NCBI GenBank assembly: GCA_023249645.1
Contig: JAHFCF010000013.1
Coordinates: 1 to 57,175, forward strand
Direction: 5' to 3'
Length of the DNA stretch: 57,175 nt
Source: Elusimicrobiota bacterium
Lineage (GTDB): Bacteria > Elusimicrobiota > Elusimicrobia > UBA1565 > UBA9628
The notes beneath the pieces are model-generated. The model was not told the origin of the DNA. It worked only from the letters and a program-made list of their open reading frames with translations, and made no database searches. The position numbers were made by a program, and so were the translations under genes. Positions 8,001-20,000 of the stretch are shown piece by piece. How positions within the stretch are numbered: position 1 is the stretch's first letter; each line of letters begins with the position of its first letter.

Positions 8001-11000
8001 ATTTTCGTCAGTACTATCGAGACTTAATATTTTTTCTGTCTATTATTCATCGGCCGTTCAGCCGCCATCGATTATTCAGCCGATCCCGGGCCGCAGTCGG
8101 GGGGAATTCAGGCTTCCATGGTCTGGCCTCCAGATTCAGAAAGGGGTGCTTGTTTCCGGTGTTCTATTGGTCGGCGCTGGAATACTGACGAGCCATCTGG
8201 TGTTTTTCGTCCTTTGGGGGTGGGGTTTCGGCCTGTCGGGACTAATCCTTGGGTCAGGATGGTACGCGCGCAAACCTCTCTATCCTCCCAATCGCGCAAT
8301 CCTTTCTCAGCGCGCGGCAGCTTTGGCCGCCCAGCGGTCTGATCTGGCGCAGAATATCGTCAAGACTGCTTCCTGGAATACCGAGATTCGTTCTATAGCG
8401 ATGGTCGCGCTCCGGAATCTGGTCCCGCCGCAGGATGCGGATCTCATCAAATATCTTGAGGATCTGGCCGTGGCTGAGACCAGTGATCTAAACATTAACA
8501 TGATCACGCTGGCCATTGCCCTGGCAGGCGGTCCCCACGCGGAGGCGGCTCTCGTGGCACTGCAAAGCCGACTTTTGCCGCGCCACAAGAGCGATCTGGA
8601 TATTTCTTTGTCCATTCTGAGGAGTCGCAGAAGCGTCGACGATTCAGCGGCTGAAAAGGCCAAGGATCTCGCTGCGGCCGAGCAGATCCCGGCTGCGGCT
8701 GCTTCTAATTTGGAGGCGCGCACGCAGGAGCGGCTTGTGCGATTGGGCGCATCCTGGATCGACGAGCTTCGTTCCGAAGCCCTGCATGAGGCTCTCCAAA
8801 AGCTTCTCGCCGCGCGCCAGGCAGGCGATCCTGATGGCGAGAAATTGGCTGCTCAACGGCTGGAGAAGCTTTTGGACGAATCGGCGGCTGCTGGGCAGGG
8901 GGCCTTGCCTCTGAATCAGGGCGGTTGGGCAGCGACCATCCTCGAAGGCGTTGGTTCCTTTTTTAAAAAGACGTCTGCCGCTGTCCAGCCCTTCCCCGGC
9001 TGGAGCCGCGGAGATTTCAGCATAGCCATGGACTTCTTTGGAATCATTTCCATCCCAACTGTTTTGGCTTGCTTTTTGTCCACGGCGATATTAGGCGACA
9101 GGCACATGCCTTGGTCGCTCGCTCCCATGCTTTCGTGTTTCCCAATAGTGGGTTTATTTTGCCTGTGGTTTCTTGGAGCGCCATTCCACCCAGCCAATCG
9201 GAAGATCCTCGCTCCGCGCGCCGAGGCCCTGGCTTTGGCACGGCCTGCTTTAGCTCAGGCTCTCCGAGATACTGTTTCATGGAGGTCGAACAAGCGCCGT
9301 CAGGCGCTTCAGGCCTTGGCTGATTCGGTTCCTGCTTCTGACAGTGAGCTGATAGATTATCTTGCTGATCTGGCCATAGCAGAGACCAGTGATTTTCATG
9401 TTCAAACGGCTGTCCTGGCCATTGGTCGCGCGGGAGGGACGCATGCGGAAGAAGTTCTAAAAACGCTTCAGGGTCGCCTCTTGCCGCGCCACGCGCCAGA
9501 CATCGAGGAGGGGCTTCAACTGGCGAGGGCGCATGCCCAAGAGGCAGCCGAGCAGATGCCGACAGCTCCGCGAGTTGTGGCCCCGGACTTGCAGACGCGC
9601 GTGGGAGCCAGGCTCTCGCGCCTGGACGGCTCCTTCATGGGCACGCTGCGCGCCGATACCTTGAGAGAGGCTCTGAAAGATCTCCGCGTTGCGCGCCAAG
9701 CGGGCAACCTGGATGGCGCAAGAATAGCTGCCCAGCGGCTGGAGAAGTTACTGGACGAGTCGGCGGCCTCCGGGCAGGGGGCCTTGCCGCCGCGCCCGAG
9801 TCTGGGTGCGTCTAAATTTTTTGAAAGCATTCGTGCTGTTTTCGCGAAAGCGCCTTCCGCGGTCCAGCCGTTTCCCGGCTGGAGCCGTGGGGATATGGAT
9901 GTGTCCACTGAGTCCTTCCGTTGGTTCAACACCATTTTTTTGCTGCCTAGTTTGCTGTTGGCATACCTGGGAGTCATATCCGACCTGGGGATTTGTTTGG
10001 GTTATCTGGGGGTTCTCTTCTCCGGCCTGGCATGGTTCATCCCCATGCCGCTGCACCCAGCCAATGCCAGGATACTGGCTGCGCGCGCTGAGGCCCTGGC
10101 TGTTTTACGGCCTGCTTTGGCGCCGGCGATCCGCGATACTGCTTCGCGGAGTCGTGAGAAGCGGCAGGCGGGGCTCAAGGCTCTTAAAAAACTGGCTGAT
10201 TCGTCCTATTCTTTCGACAGCGACCTTCTTGATTATCTCGCTGATATGGCGGTAGCTGAGACCATGGAGATCCATATCGACCAGATCGTATCCATCATCG
10301 GCGAAGCTGGGGGGCCGCACGCGCAGGATGTCCTGAAGGCTCTTCAGGATCGTCTCTTGCCGCGCCACATGATGGTGATCGGGCCGGCGCTGATCATGGC
10401 GGCGCGGGTGCGTGCTCCTGAGGCCGCAGAGGAGATGCCGACGCCCATGGCTGCGCCGGCTGCGGACCTGGAGGGGCGTGTGGAGGTGAGACTCTCGCGC
10501 TTGGATGGCTCCTTCATGGGCACACTGCGCGCCGATACCTTGAAGGAGGCTCTGAAAGATCTTCGCGTCGCGCGTCAAGCAGGAAATCAGGATGGCGAAA
10601 GAATAGCCGCTCAGCGACTGGAGAAGCTTTTGGATGAATCGGCGGCCGTGGGACTCGGGCTGCTGCCGTGGAGCAAGATACCATCGACCGTTCAGCCGAT
10701 CCCCTATTGGAGCCGCGGGGAATTGTATGTTGACAAGGCCTATAGGTGGCAATTGGCCAGCTTTATCCTCGCCGTCTGCGTCTCTACCACTTTTTTGGTC
10801 CGTCACGTGTCGCCTTATTTTATTTTTGAGGCTTTGTCCGTTTGGTTCGGATCCATCATCGTCGCTCCGTGGTTTGATAAATTTCCGCTGCATCCGATCA
10901 ATCAAAAGCTCCTTTCCTCTCGTGCTTCAGCCCTCGCTGTCTCGCGGACTGTTTTGGCCCAGACGATCCTCGATACTGTTTCGCCGGACAAACGTTCGGA

Positions 11001-14000
11001 GGCGCTGGAGAAGCTGACTGATCCGGGTCTTTCTCTCGACAGCGAGCTCATAGATTACCTCGCTGACCTCGCCGTGGCTTCGACGAATGATTGGCAGATT
11101 CACCAGGCGATCCTCGCCATCGCCCATGCGGGAGGGCCGCACGCGCAGGAGGTCATTGGGGCGCTTCAAGGCCGCCTTTTGCCGTGGCATGCTTCGCTCA
11201 TTGAGCAAGGGCTCAAAGTCGCTCGCGAACATATGTTCGAGGCTGTCGAGGCTGTTCCAACCGCAGATCTTGCAGCGCGTGTAGAGGTCAGGCTCTCGCG
11301 TTTGGGCGGCTCTTTCATGGGCACGCTCCGTGCCGATGCCTTGAAAGAGGCTCTGAAAGATCTTCTCGCCGCACGCCAAGCGGGCAACCTGGATGGTGAA
11401 AGAATAGCCGCTCAGCGACTGGAGAAGCTCCTGGACGAGTCGGCGGCTGTGGGAGCCAATGCTTTAGGAAGCGGCTTGTTCGATCGGCTGAGAAGCTTGT
11501 TCAGATCCAAGAAGAAAGCTGAGTCGGAGGCGGAGGAAGATTCCGAGACTGCCGCGCCCCCGACCATCGAGGGCATCTTCGACGAGCGCAAGACCCCCGA
11601 GGCCGACCGTCCGGCCCTGCGGGCCAAGGTCGAGCGCATCCAGACCCTCATGAAGATGGTCGGCTCCGGGGTGGGTCGCGACACCACCACCAAATGGGTC
11701 CCCGGCGATCTGTGGGCCCATTGGCCGCAGAGCAACACCACGACCTATCCCCTGGAACACCTCATCACCCATTCCGAAGAGGAGCTCGTCGGCCTCATCG
11801 ACCACGAGTCCCTGCACCGCGAGAGCACGGTCCTCGACCAGCGACTGCCCCTGGTGCGCAAGTATTTTGAGGATCCCATGAAGCAGTTCCTCTGGAACGC
11901 CATCGAGGATCCCCGTGTCAATTCGCGCGGCATCCACCGCCTGCCCGGTTCCCAGCGCTACCTGCATGCGCTCTACGACCGCTATATGCCAACTCAGGAC
12001 GCCGCGGTCAAGGTCGACCCTGCGGCCGAGGCCCCGGATCTCTCCCAGCCGACCGGAGACGGGGGAACGGCCTTCAATCCCAAGATGCTCCAGTTTCCGC
12101 ACATCGAGTTCCTGATAGCGACCAACACTTATTGGCGCCAGGGCGTGAAGCCGAAATTCGTCAACAAGTCCGCCGAGGAGGCTTTCGACAAGGCCCGGCC
12201 GGAGTTGGACCGCATCTTCCAGACCTATCCGAAGGAGGCCGAACCGTCGCGCGCCCAATCCGCGGCCGCGAGTCTGGAGGCTCTGAAAGCCATCGACGAG
12301 AAGATCCGGCCGCTCTATGAGCCGCTCATTGCGGAGTCCCAGAAAAAGATGGCCAAGATGGGCAAGAGCAAGCAGGGCAAAGGGAAGGGCGGCGGCATCC
12401 CGAACATGCCGAGTCCCCCGGATCAGAAGCCGCCCAAGCAAGGGCCCAAAAAGGATGGCCAAGGCAAGCCGGATCAGAATAAACAGAAAAAGGACCAGGG
12501 TAATGACGAGAAGTCGAGCAGCGAGGATCTCAAGGAGGCGCTCGACAAGCTCCAGGACCATGCCCGCCGCGCAGCTGAGGAATTGGGTTCCCACATCAAG
12601 GACAATCCCACCAAGGGCGACGTTAAACGGGCCAAGGACGACCCCCAGGCCTCGAAGAAGCCAGCTGGCCAGGCCGGCAATGCCGCGCCAACGCCGCTGA
12701 GCCTCGAGGACGTCGCCAACACCCGCCGCGAGCAGATCCTCAACCGCCAGGCCACTCCCTACCAGAACGCCTATCTCCCCGTGGCCCATCTGGCCAGCTC
12801 CATGGTGTCGCATCTGGCCAACGTCTTCCTTAAAAATTCCCGCCCGAAGGACGTGGGGTATTTCCGCACGGGCAAGAAGGTGGACTTGAAGCGCGCCATG
12901 CAGCGCGAGGGAGAGGGCGGCGTGCGCGACGACGTGATGCTGCGGCGCACGCAGGCGACCAAGCGCCGCTACAAGGTGACGCTCCTCATCGACGAATCCG
13001 GCTCCATGGACAACTTCCGCCGCGAGGCGATCCAGTCGACGGTGCTGTTGGTCGACGCGTTGGCGCGTCTGCAGATCGACGTCGAGGTCATCGGCTTCGC
13101 GGAGCAGGCCGTCATCCATCATGAGTTCTCAACGCCGCTCACGCCCCAGGCCAAGGACCATCTCATGGCCGAGCTCATGGAACATCTGGGCCACGGCGGA
13201 ACGCACGACGCCAACGCGGTCAAACTGGCCTTGGAGCGCATCCTGCGCCAGGATGCGGAGGGGCGCTACATCTTCGTGGTGACCGACGGCAACGGCAACG
13301 GGCCCTCGAAGCTGGCTGACGTCCTGCCCCAGGCGGAGAAGGCGGGGGTGCGCGTCATCGGCGTGGGAGTGGGCCCGGGTATGGAGTACGTCAAGACCGC
13401 CTACCCGCGCTACGTGGCGGTGCCGAACATCGAGGACCTACCGCGCGAGCTCAGAGACCGTCTCATGGAGGCCATAGGCCGCGTAGAGCTTGCCGCTCGC
13501 GGCCCGGCCCAGCGCTTCGTCGGCTTCGGTCCTGTCCCGGGTCTGGGGGCTTTGCCGGCGGTCGGGCGCTGGTACTCTTTCCTCTCATGGTTGGACAGGA
13601 ACGTGGCCTGGATCTGTTGGAGCGTGGCGCCTGTCTGGACGTGGGCGGCATTCTGGGGGGATCCGGTCTTGACAGGCAGCCTGAGGCAGGGGGTGTCGTG
13701 GAAGTTGGTCGCTCTCACAGTTGTCATCGGCATTGGCTTTTCCGAGATGGCTTCTTGCTTGGTGAAAAAATTCCTGGCTAGTTATGAACATCATCAGGAG
13801 GCGGAAGAAGCGCGTCAGACCTATGGAGCGCTTCCCGCGGCGCAGGCCGTGGACCTCGAGGCTCGGGTTGCGCATGTGCTTTCGTTCTTGGGAACCGATA
13901 TCGCCAGCAACATGCGTCGCCCGGCGATCACGGAGGCCCTGGCCGAGTATCGCGCGGCAAAAGCCTCTGGTTCCCTTGAGCTCCCGTTGGTCGAGCGACG

Positions 14001-17000
14001 GCTGAAGTCCTTGCTGGACGACGCTCCGGCATCTGGCTCTGCCGCCCTCGGGGCTTCGCTGAAAAGTTTGTCGACCATTTTGCTGCGCTTCAAGCCATTC
14101 CTGTCATCGTTGAGCTCCTGGGAGGCCCTCGGGATGGTCGGGCTGGGCGCTTTCATCGCGGCCCAAATCAGCTTGGCGGGCATGTTTCTAGGCCTGCCGG
14201 CCTACGGCCTCTGGCTCGTCGTCGGCATAGCCACCATGGCGCTGGCTTGGAATTGGCGGGACGGTTCGTTCCCGCCTTTGGCGCTTTTCATGATTGGGTC
14301 CTTGCCGGTTCTTTCGATTTCCAGTATCTCGCATTTCGGATCATGGTTGCTCCCGGTCGTGTCTGTTTTTCCTGTCGCATTCAGTATTGCTTTGGCTTTG
14401 AATATCCGCAGGGGAAAGGCCCAGCTGCTCCCCTATGCTGTGGGGATCCGCTTGGCGCGATCGGCGCCGATGATCGATCCGTCAACGGCGGGATCGCGCG
14501 CCTTGACGTCCTATGTCCAAGGCCTGCAGGGACAAGCCGGCGTCCGTTGGGAGACGCTCAAAAAGATCGCCGCGGATGCTCCGCTTTGGGCAGGCGAGGA
14601 CGTGGTGAATCAACTTTTTCCCATGTTTGAAGTGCTGGTCAAAGAGGATCCCTTCCTCGCGATCCGCAAGGCGGTGGTGCAGGCCCTGGCGGCCTATTTT
14701 CCGCGTCCCGCGGCCCGCAATGCTCTGATACAGATTGCGCAGCTTCAGATAGACCGTGAGACCTGGAAGGAGGCGGCCACGGTTTTGCAGGCCGACGTGG
14801 CCCGACGCAAAGCGGAAGCGGCCCAGGCTGAGCGCCAAGCCGCGCAGGCGCAGGCGCAGATCAATGGTCTGGAATCCCACGCCGAGCGCGTTTTGGCTTC
14901 CTTGGGGACTGGCATCGTCAGCAACATGCGCCGTTCGGCGATCACTGAGGCCCTGGCCGAGTATCGCGCGGCCAAAGCCTCTGGCGCCAACGATCTGGCA
15001 TTGATCGAGAGGCGGCTGAAGTCCCTGCTGGATGATGCTCCGGCCTCGGGCTCTGCCGCCATGGGCTTGCCCACGATCGGGCTGCGCCTCAAGGCGCTCG
15101 TCGCTCCTGCGGGTCGATGGGAGGTGTTCGGCGTGCTTGGGTTGGCCGCTTTCATCGCCATTGAATTCGGCCTGGCAGCCACTGGCCTGCATGCGGCGCT
15201 CGGCGCAGCCTATGTCTTGTGGCTTGCCGTTGGGCTTTCTTGGATGGGATTGGCCTTGAACCGATACCTTGTCCTTGGCCGTTCGTGGCCGCTTTTCCTG
15301 CTTTTCATCACCAGCGTCATTCCCGCCTATTTCTTCAAAGTCGCGACATCTCCTGCTGAGGCATGGACCATCCCTTGGTGGGCGAGCCTTTTCACTGCGC
15401 CGGGCGTCGCCCTGGTTCTGCATCTGCGCAGAGCAGCGGCCAGATTGCTCCCCTATCTTCTGGGAGTCCGCTTGGCATGGCGGGCGCCGACATTCGGTCC
15501 CCCCGTCGGGTCCTATCAATCGCTTGAAAGATATGTGGAGGGTCTCCAGGGGGTGAGGGATGTCCGTCTTGAGACTTTAGAGCGCATGATCTCCGATGCT
15601 CCGTTGTGGAAGAACTCAAGCGAGATCGGGAAGATATTCCCGATGCTCGAGCTCCTGGTTGAGCATGACCCCGATGGTCAGGGGAAAGCAGAGGCGCTGC
15701 TGACCTTGACGGTTTACTTCTCCAACCCAGAGGCTCGGGAGGTTTTGGGAAGGCTTAAAAAGTCAAAGGATTTTTCAGTTTCTCAGGCCGCGTATTCCGC
15801 GTCGCTCGCTGGACTCATGCGTTCCTCCGAGGAAGACCTCCAGCAGGCGCAGAGTGGGGAAGTGGCCAAGGCTTCGACTGGCGAAGATCTTGAATCTCGC
15901 GCGGAGCATGTCTTGGCTTCCTTGGGAACCGATATCGCCAGCAACATGCGTCGCCCGGCGATCACGGAGGCCCTGGCCGAGTATCGCGCGGCCAAAGCCT
16001 CTGGCGCCAACGACCTGCCATTGATTGAGCGGCGGCTGAAGTCCCTGCTGGCGGACGCTCCAGCCTCGGGCTCGGCCGCGATTTCTTGGCCGCACCCCAT
16101 CTGGGCGGCCATCTGGGGCTTGGCTTATGCTTGGGTGGGCGCGGTCATGGCCGGAGTGACTTTTTTCGGGAAGATGGCGCCTGCCTCCTTGCAGCCCTTT
16201 TCAGTGGCCGTCATGTTGGCTTCCGTCTTCGGCTTTGGCCTGCTGAATCATTGGATCCCTGAAGCCGGGGCTGTTGGTTTTATCACCTTTCTTGGCGCGA
16301 TGACGGCCGGTCTCGGCCTGTCGTGGCCGGTCTTGGCTGTTGTGGGACTTTTTTTACCCCTTCCTTATATATGTAAGACGTATGGTTTGGTGATGGAGCG
16401 CTGGGCGCCCCTGCCCGGTGCTTTAAGGGAGAATCTCCGCAGCGTCTTGCCGGCGCAGCTTGTGGGTGATGGCTGGCTCGGACTCAAATCCGCGCGCCAG
16501 AAGGCTTTGAACGCGCTTGATTTCTCGCCATTGGGACCTTATGAAGAAGCATTGAAATCATTGTCCGCTGAAGATCCTTCTCCAGAGCTGCGCGAGAAGG
16601 CCGCTGCTCTTCTCTTCGATCTTCGCAAGCGCCATCAAGAGGAGCTGCGCCGGGAAACCCATGGGGTTCAGGCGACGGATGTGGTCGATCTGGAGCCGCG
16701 GGCTGAGCGCGTCCAGGCTTCCTTGGGAGCCGATATCGCCGGCAACATGCGTCGTTCAGCCATTACGGAGGCTCTGGCCCAGTACCGCGCGGCCAAAGCC
16801 TCGAACTCTAATGAGCTCCCCATCATTGAAAAACGGCTCAAATCGCTTCTGGAGGACGCTCCGGCTGCTGGTTCTGCCGCCATGGGGCAGGGGAGGCCGT
16901 TTTCGGCCCGGCTCATCCGGGCTCTTGAGCAACGACTGTGGCGGCCGAAGCCAGTGGCTGCCGCTGTCGTCCTTTCCATTAATTCGACGCTTTTCGGTCT

Positions 17001-20000
17001 GGCGCATGCTTTCCCGGCCTTTTTCTTGCGGGCAGGCCTGTTTCTGTTTCTGGGGTCCATCATCGCCTACATGAGCAAGAAGGGTCGTGTGACGGCCTCC
17101 GGCGTGTTCGTCGGGATCAGCGCGGTGTTGGCGATTGTCGCAATCCAACCGGGTGCTTCTCTGGTCCTGTTCGGCTTCATGTATGTCCTGATCAATGCCG
17201 CCTACTGGCCCTTTTTCGTCGATAAGGCGGACGACTTCCGTCCTTGGTTCGGCTTGCTTCCATTGCAAGTCGAGAAGGGCATGCGTGCAGCCCTTCGCGG
17301 TTCGACGCTCGATCCGGTCCAGGCCCAGTGGGCTAAAGACCTGGCCAGCCGCCGCCCGCGCCAGCTGGAAGCCCTGGATGAGATGAGACGGGATCGTGTG
17401 CGCGCGCGTGCGATGGAGCCGGCCCTTCGCGTTTTGTGGAATGCCGCCGATTTCCAGATCAGCGATGCTCTCATCGACATGATCTCTCGATGGGGGGATG
17501 CCGAGGCGCTCAAGACTCTGGAGTGGATGTCCCAACAGGTCGATGCGGATACTCGCCAGCCGACCTCGGGAGCTCGCGCGGCCGAGGCCGCTGCCGACAA
17601 TCTGCGCGCTTTATTGGCTGAGGAGGTCGAGACTGAGCAGCTGGCCAAGCCAGAGACAGTCGCAGCTCTAGAGGCCCAGGCAGAGCGCGTTTTAACTTCC
17701 TTGGGAAAGGATATCGCCAGCCGCATGCGCCGCGATGCGCTCACCGAGGTTTTAGCTGAGTATCGCGCGGCCAAGGCTTCTGGAACCGATGACCTGGCCA
17801 TGATCGAGCGGCGGCTGAAATCCCTGCTGGACGATGCCCCGGCTTCCGGCTCGTCCGCCATGGGGCAGGGCAGGCCGTTTTTAGCCGGGCTCATCCGGGC
17901 TCTGGAGCGGCGGTTATGGCGACCAGAGATCATCCTCAGCGCCGTGGTGTTGGCCTTGAACGCCGGCGCTTTCGCGCTGGCGCACGCTGTCCCGATCCTT
18001 GCATCCTGCGCTCCTCTTATATTCTGCGCTTGCCTCGTCTGGGCTAAATCTTCGAAGAGGAGTGTCGCGACCTTGAGCGTTTTTGCCAGTTTTTCCATGT
18101 GGGTGGCGGCCGGCGGCATGCAGCAAAAGCTCCCGTGGTTCGCTGGATACCTGGCCATGAACTTTCTGTACTTAACCGTGGTTTTACGGATCGCTGACAC
18201 GTTCAGGCCCATGTTCGGTCTTCTGGAGACGAATGTCGAGAAAGAGATGGCTGAAGCCGCGCGCGGTCAAAAACTAGATGCTGTCCAGGCCGGGTGGGCC
18301 CAGGACTTGCCCGGTCGTTCCGTGCGCCGGTTCGAGTCCTTGGCCGAGATGAGGCGCGATCCTGCGCGCGCGCGTCCGCTGGAACCGGTCCTTCGCGTCT
18401 TGTGGAATGCCGCCGGCGATTCACAGACCATCGATGCGCTCATCGAGATAGTCTCTCGATGGGGGGATGCGCAGGCGCTGAAGACTTTGGAATGGATGGC
18501 CAACCGGACCGACTTGGAGAGCCACCAACTGAGGCCGGGCGCTCGCGCGGCCAAAGCCGCGGCCGACGAGCTGCGTCCCTTGCTGGCTGAGATGTCCGAG
18601 GCGGACGAGATCGCGCGAAAAGACGCGGCCAGTCGGACTCCCGATGCCCACGCTGCGCTTGCGGCTGATGCGCGCCGAGTTTTAGAGGCTTTGAAGGATA
18701 TGTTAGGGATCTCTGAGCATCTGCGCGCGGATGCGATTTCTGAGGCTTTAAGGGATTTTGAGGCTGCCGCAAGCCCCGATGAGAAAGAGATGGGAGCGCG
18801 CCGTTTGCGCAGCCTGCTGGATCTTGGAGGATCGGCTGGCCTGGGCGCTTCTGGTCCCTCATTTTGGAACCTGCCTGCCGGCGTGCGCACTTTGTCCGGA
18901 CGATTCTCTCTGCCATGGAAAGACAGGTTGCGGTTGCTGCTCATGTGGGAGACTTTGTCTATCACGCTTTGCCAATCATCGTGGGCGAGTTTCATTTTTC
19001 TCGCCGGTGCTTCGTCTTGGAAAACTGCTGCTTACATCTGCGGCGCAGCCCTGATTTCCGGGATGGTGTGGTTGATGGCGCAAATCATCTTGAAATCCAA
19101 GCAAAGATTGAAGATCGGTCCGAACGACGAACTTCATGCGGCCGCTTTCGACGCCTGGAGCCGTTTGTCTCCCGCCACGCGCACTCTTGTGGAGCCGCGT
19201 TTGCGCGCGCTCCGTTTGAAGGAGCGCGTCGATCATCCCTTCCTATATCTGGTGTACCCGGACGCGGCCGTGCGCCATGAGGCGCAAGCGGCGGCTCAAG
19301 AGGCCATGGACAGGGACCCCGCCGTGATGGCGCCATTCTTGATGAAGAGTCTGCTGGGAGTGCCTTGGAGGGGAAAAACGGATTTTCGGGCTCTGGGCCT
19401 CTGTGGGTCAGCGGGCGCGCATGAACTGCTGGCGCTCATCGACAACCCCGCCTTCTCTCGAGAGCAAGACGAGATTGCCGATGCCTTCGCGCTGGCTTTT
19501 TCCTTCCACGCCGACCCGAAAGATTCTTTTTCTCAAGAGGACTTGAAAAAGATCAGGGAGATTTTGGAGGCCCATGCCGTCCATGGACAGCTTCAGGAGA
19601 TTTTTGAGCTCATCGTTTCGCGGTCCGTAGTCGATCCTCCTGCCAGGGACGTGGTGGCTTCCCAGGCCCAGGCGCGGATCGCCGCTCTGGACGACTCCTG
19701 GGTCTCGAAACTTCTCAAAAAAGCCCTCATAGAGGCCATCGCGGATATGCGGGCTTCTCGAGCTTCGGGGCGCCTGGATGATGAGTCCTTGGCCTTGAGA
19801 AGGCTTGAGTCCCTGCTCAAGGACGGTCCGTCAGGCGGTCTTCATGCGGTCTCGGCTCGGTCGCGCGCGTCTCAGATCAACGCCTTGGCATCCGCCTCCC
19901 TGGGTTCGGCGGCCCTGGCCGCGGTCCTCTCCCTGGGCTTGACGATCGCGGCCCTCTGGGCTCTCGCCCCGGCGGTGGCGGTCGCGGCCGGCGGGACGGC

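Noticed and set aside
11464-13122. 552-codon reverse frame opposite the VWA region of the giant gene
   Set aside because: It mirrors codon bias of the forward gene and shows no motif or ribosome binding site; treated as a shadow.
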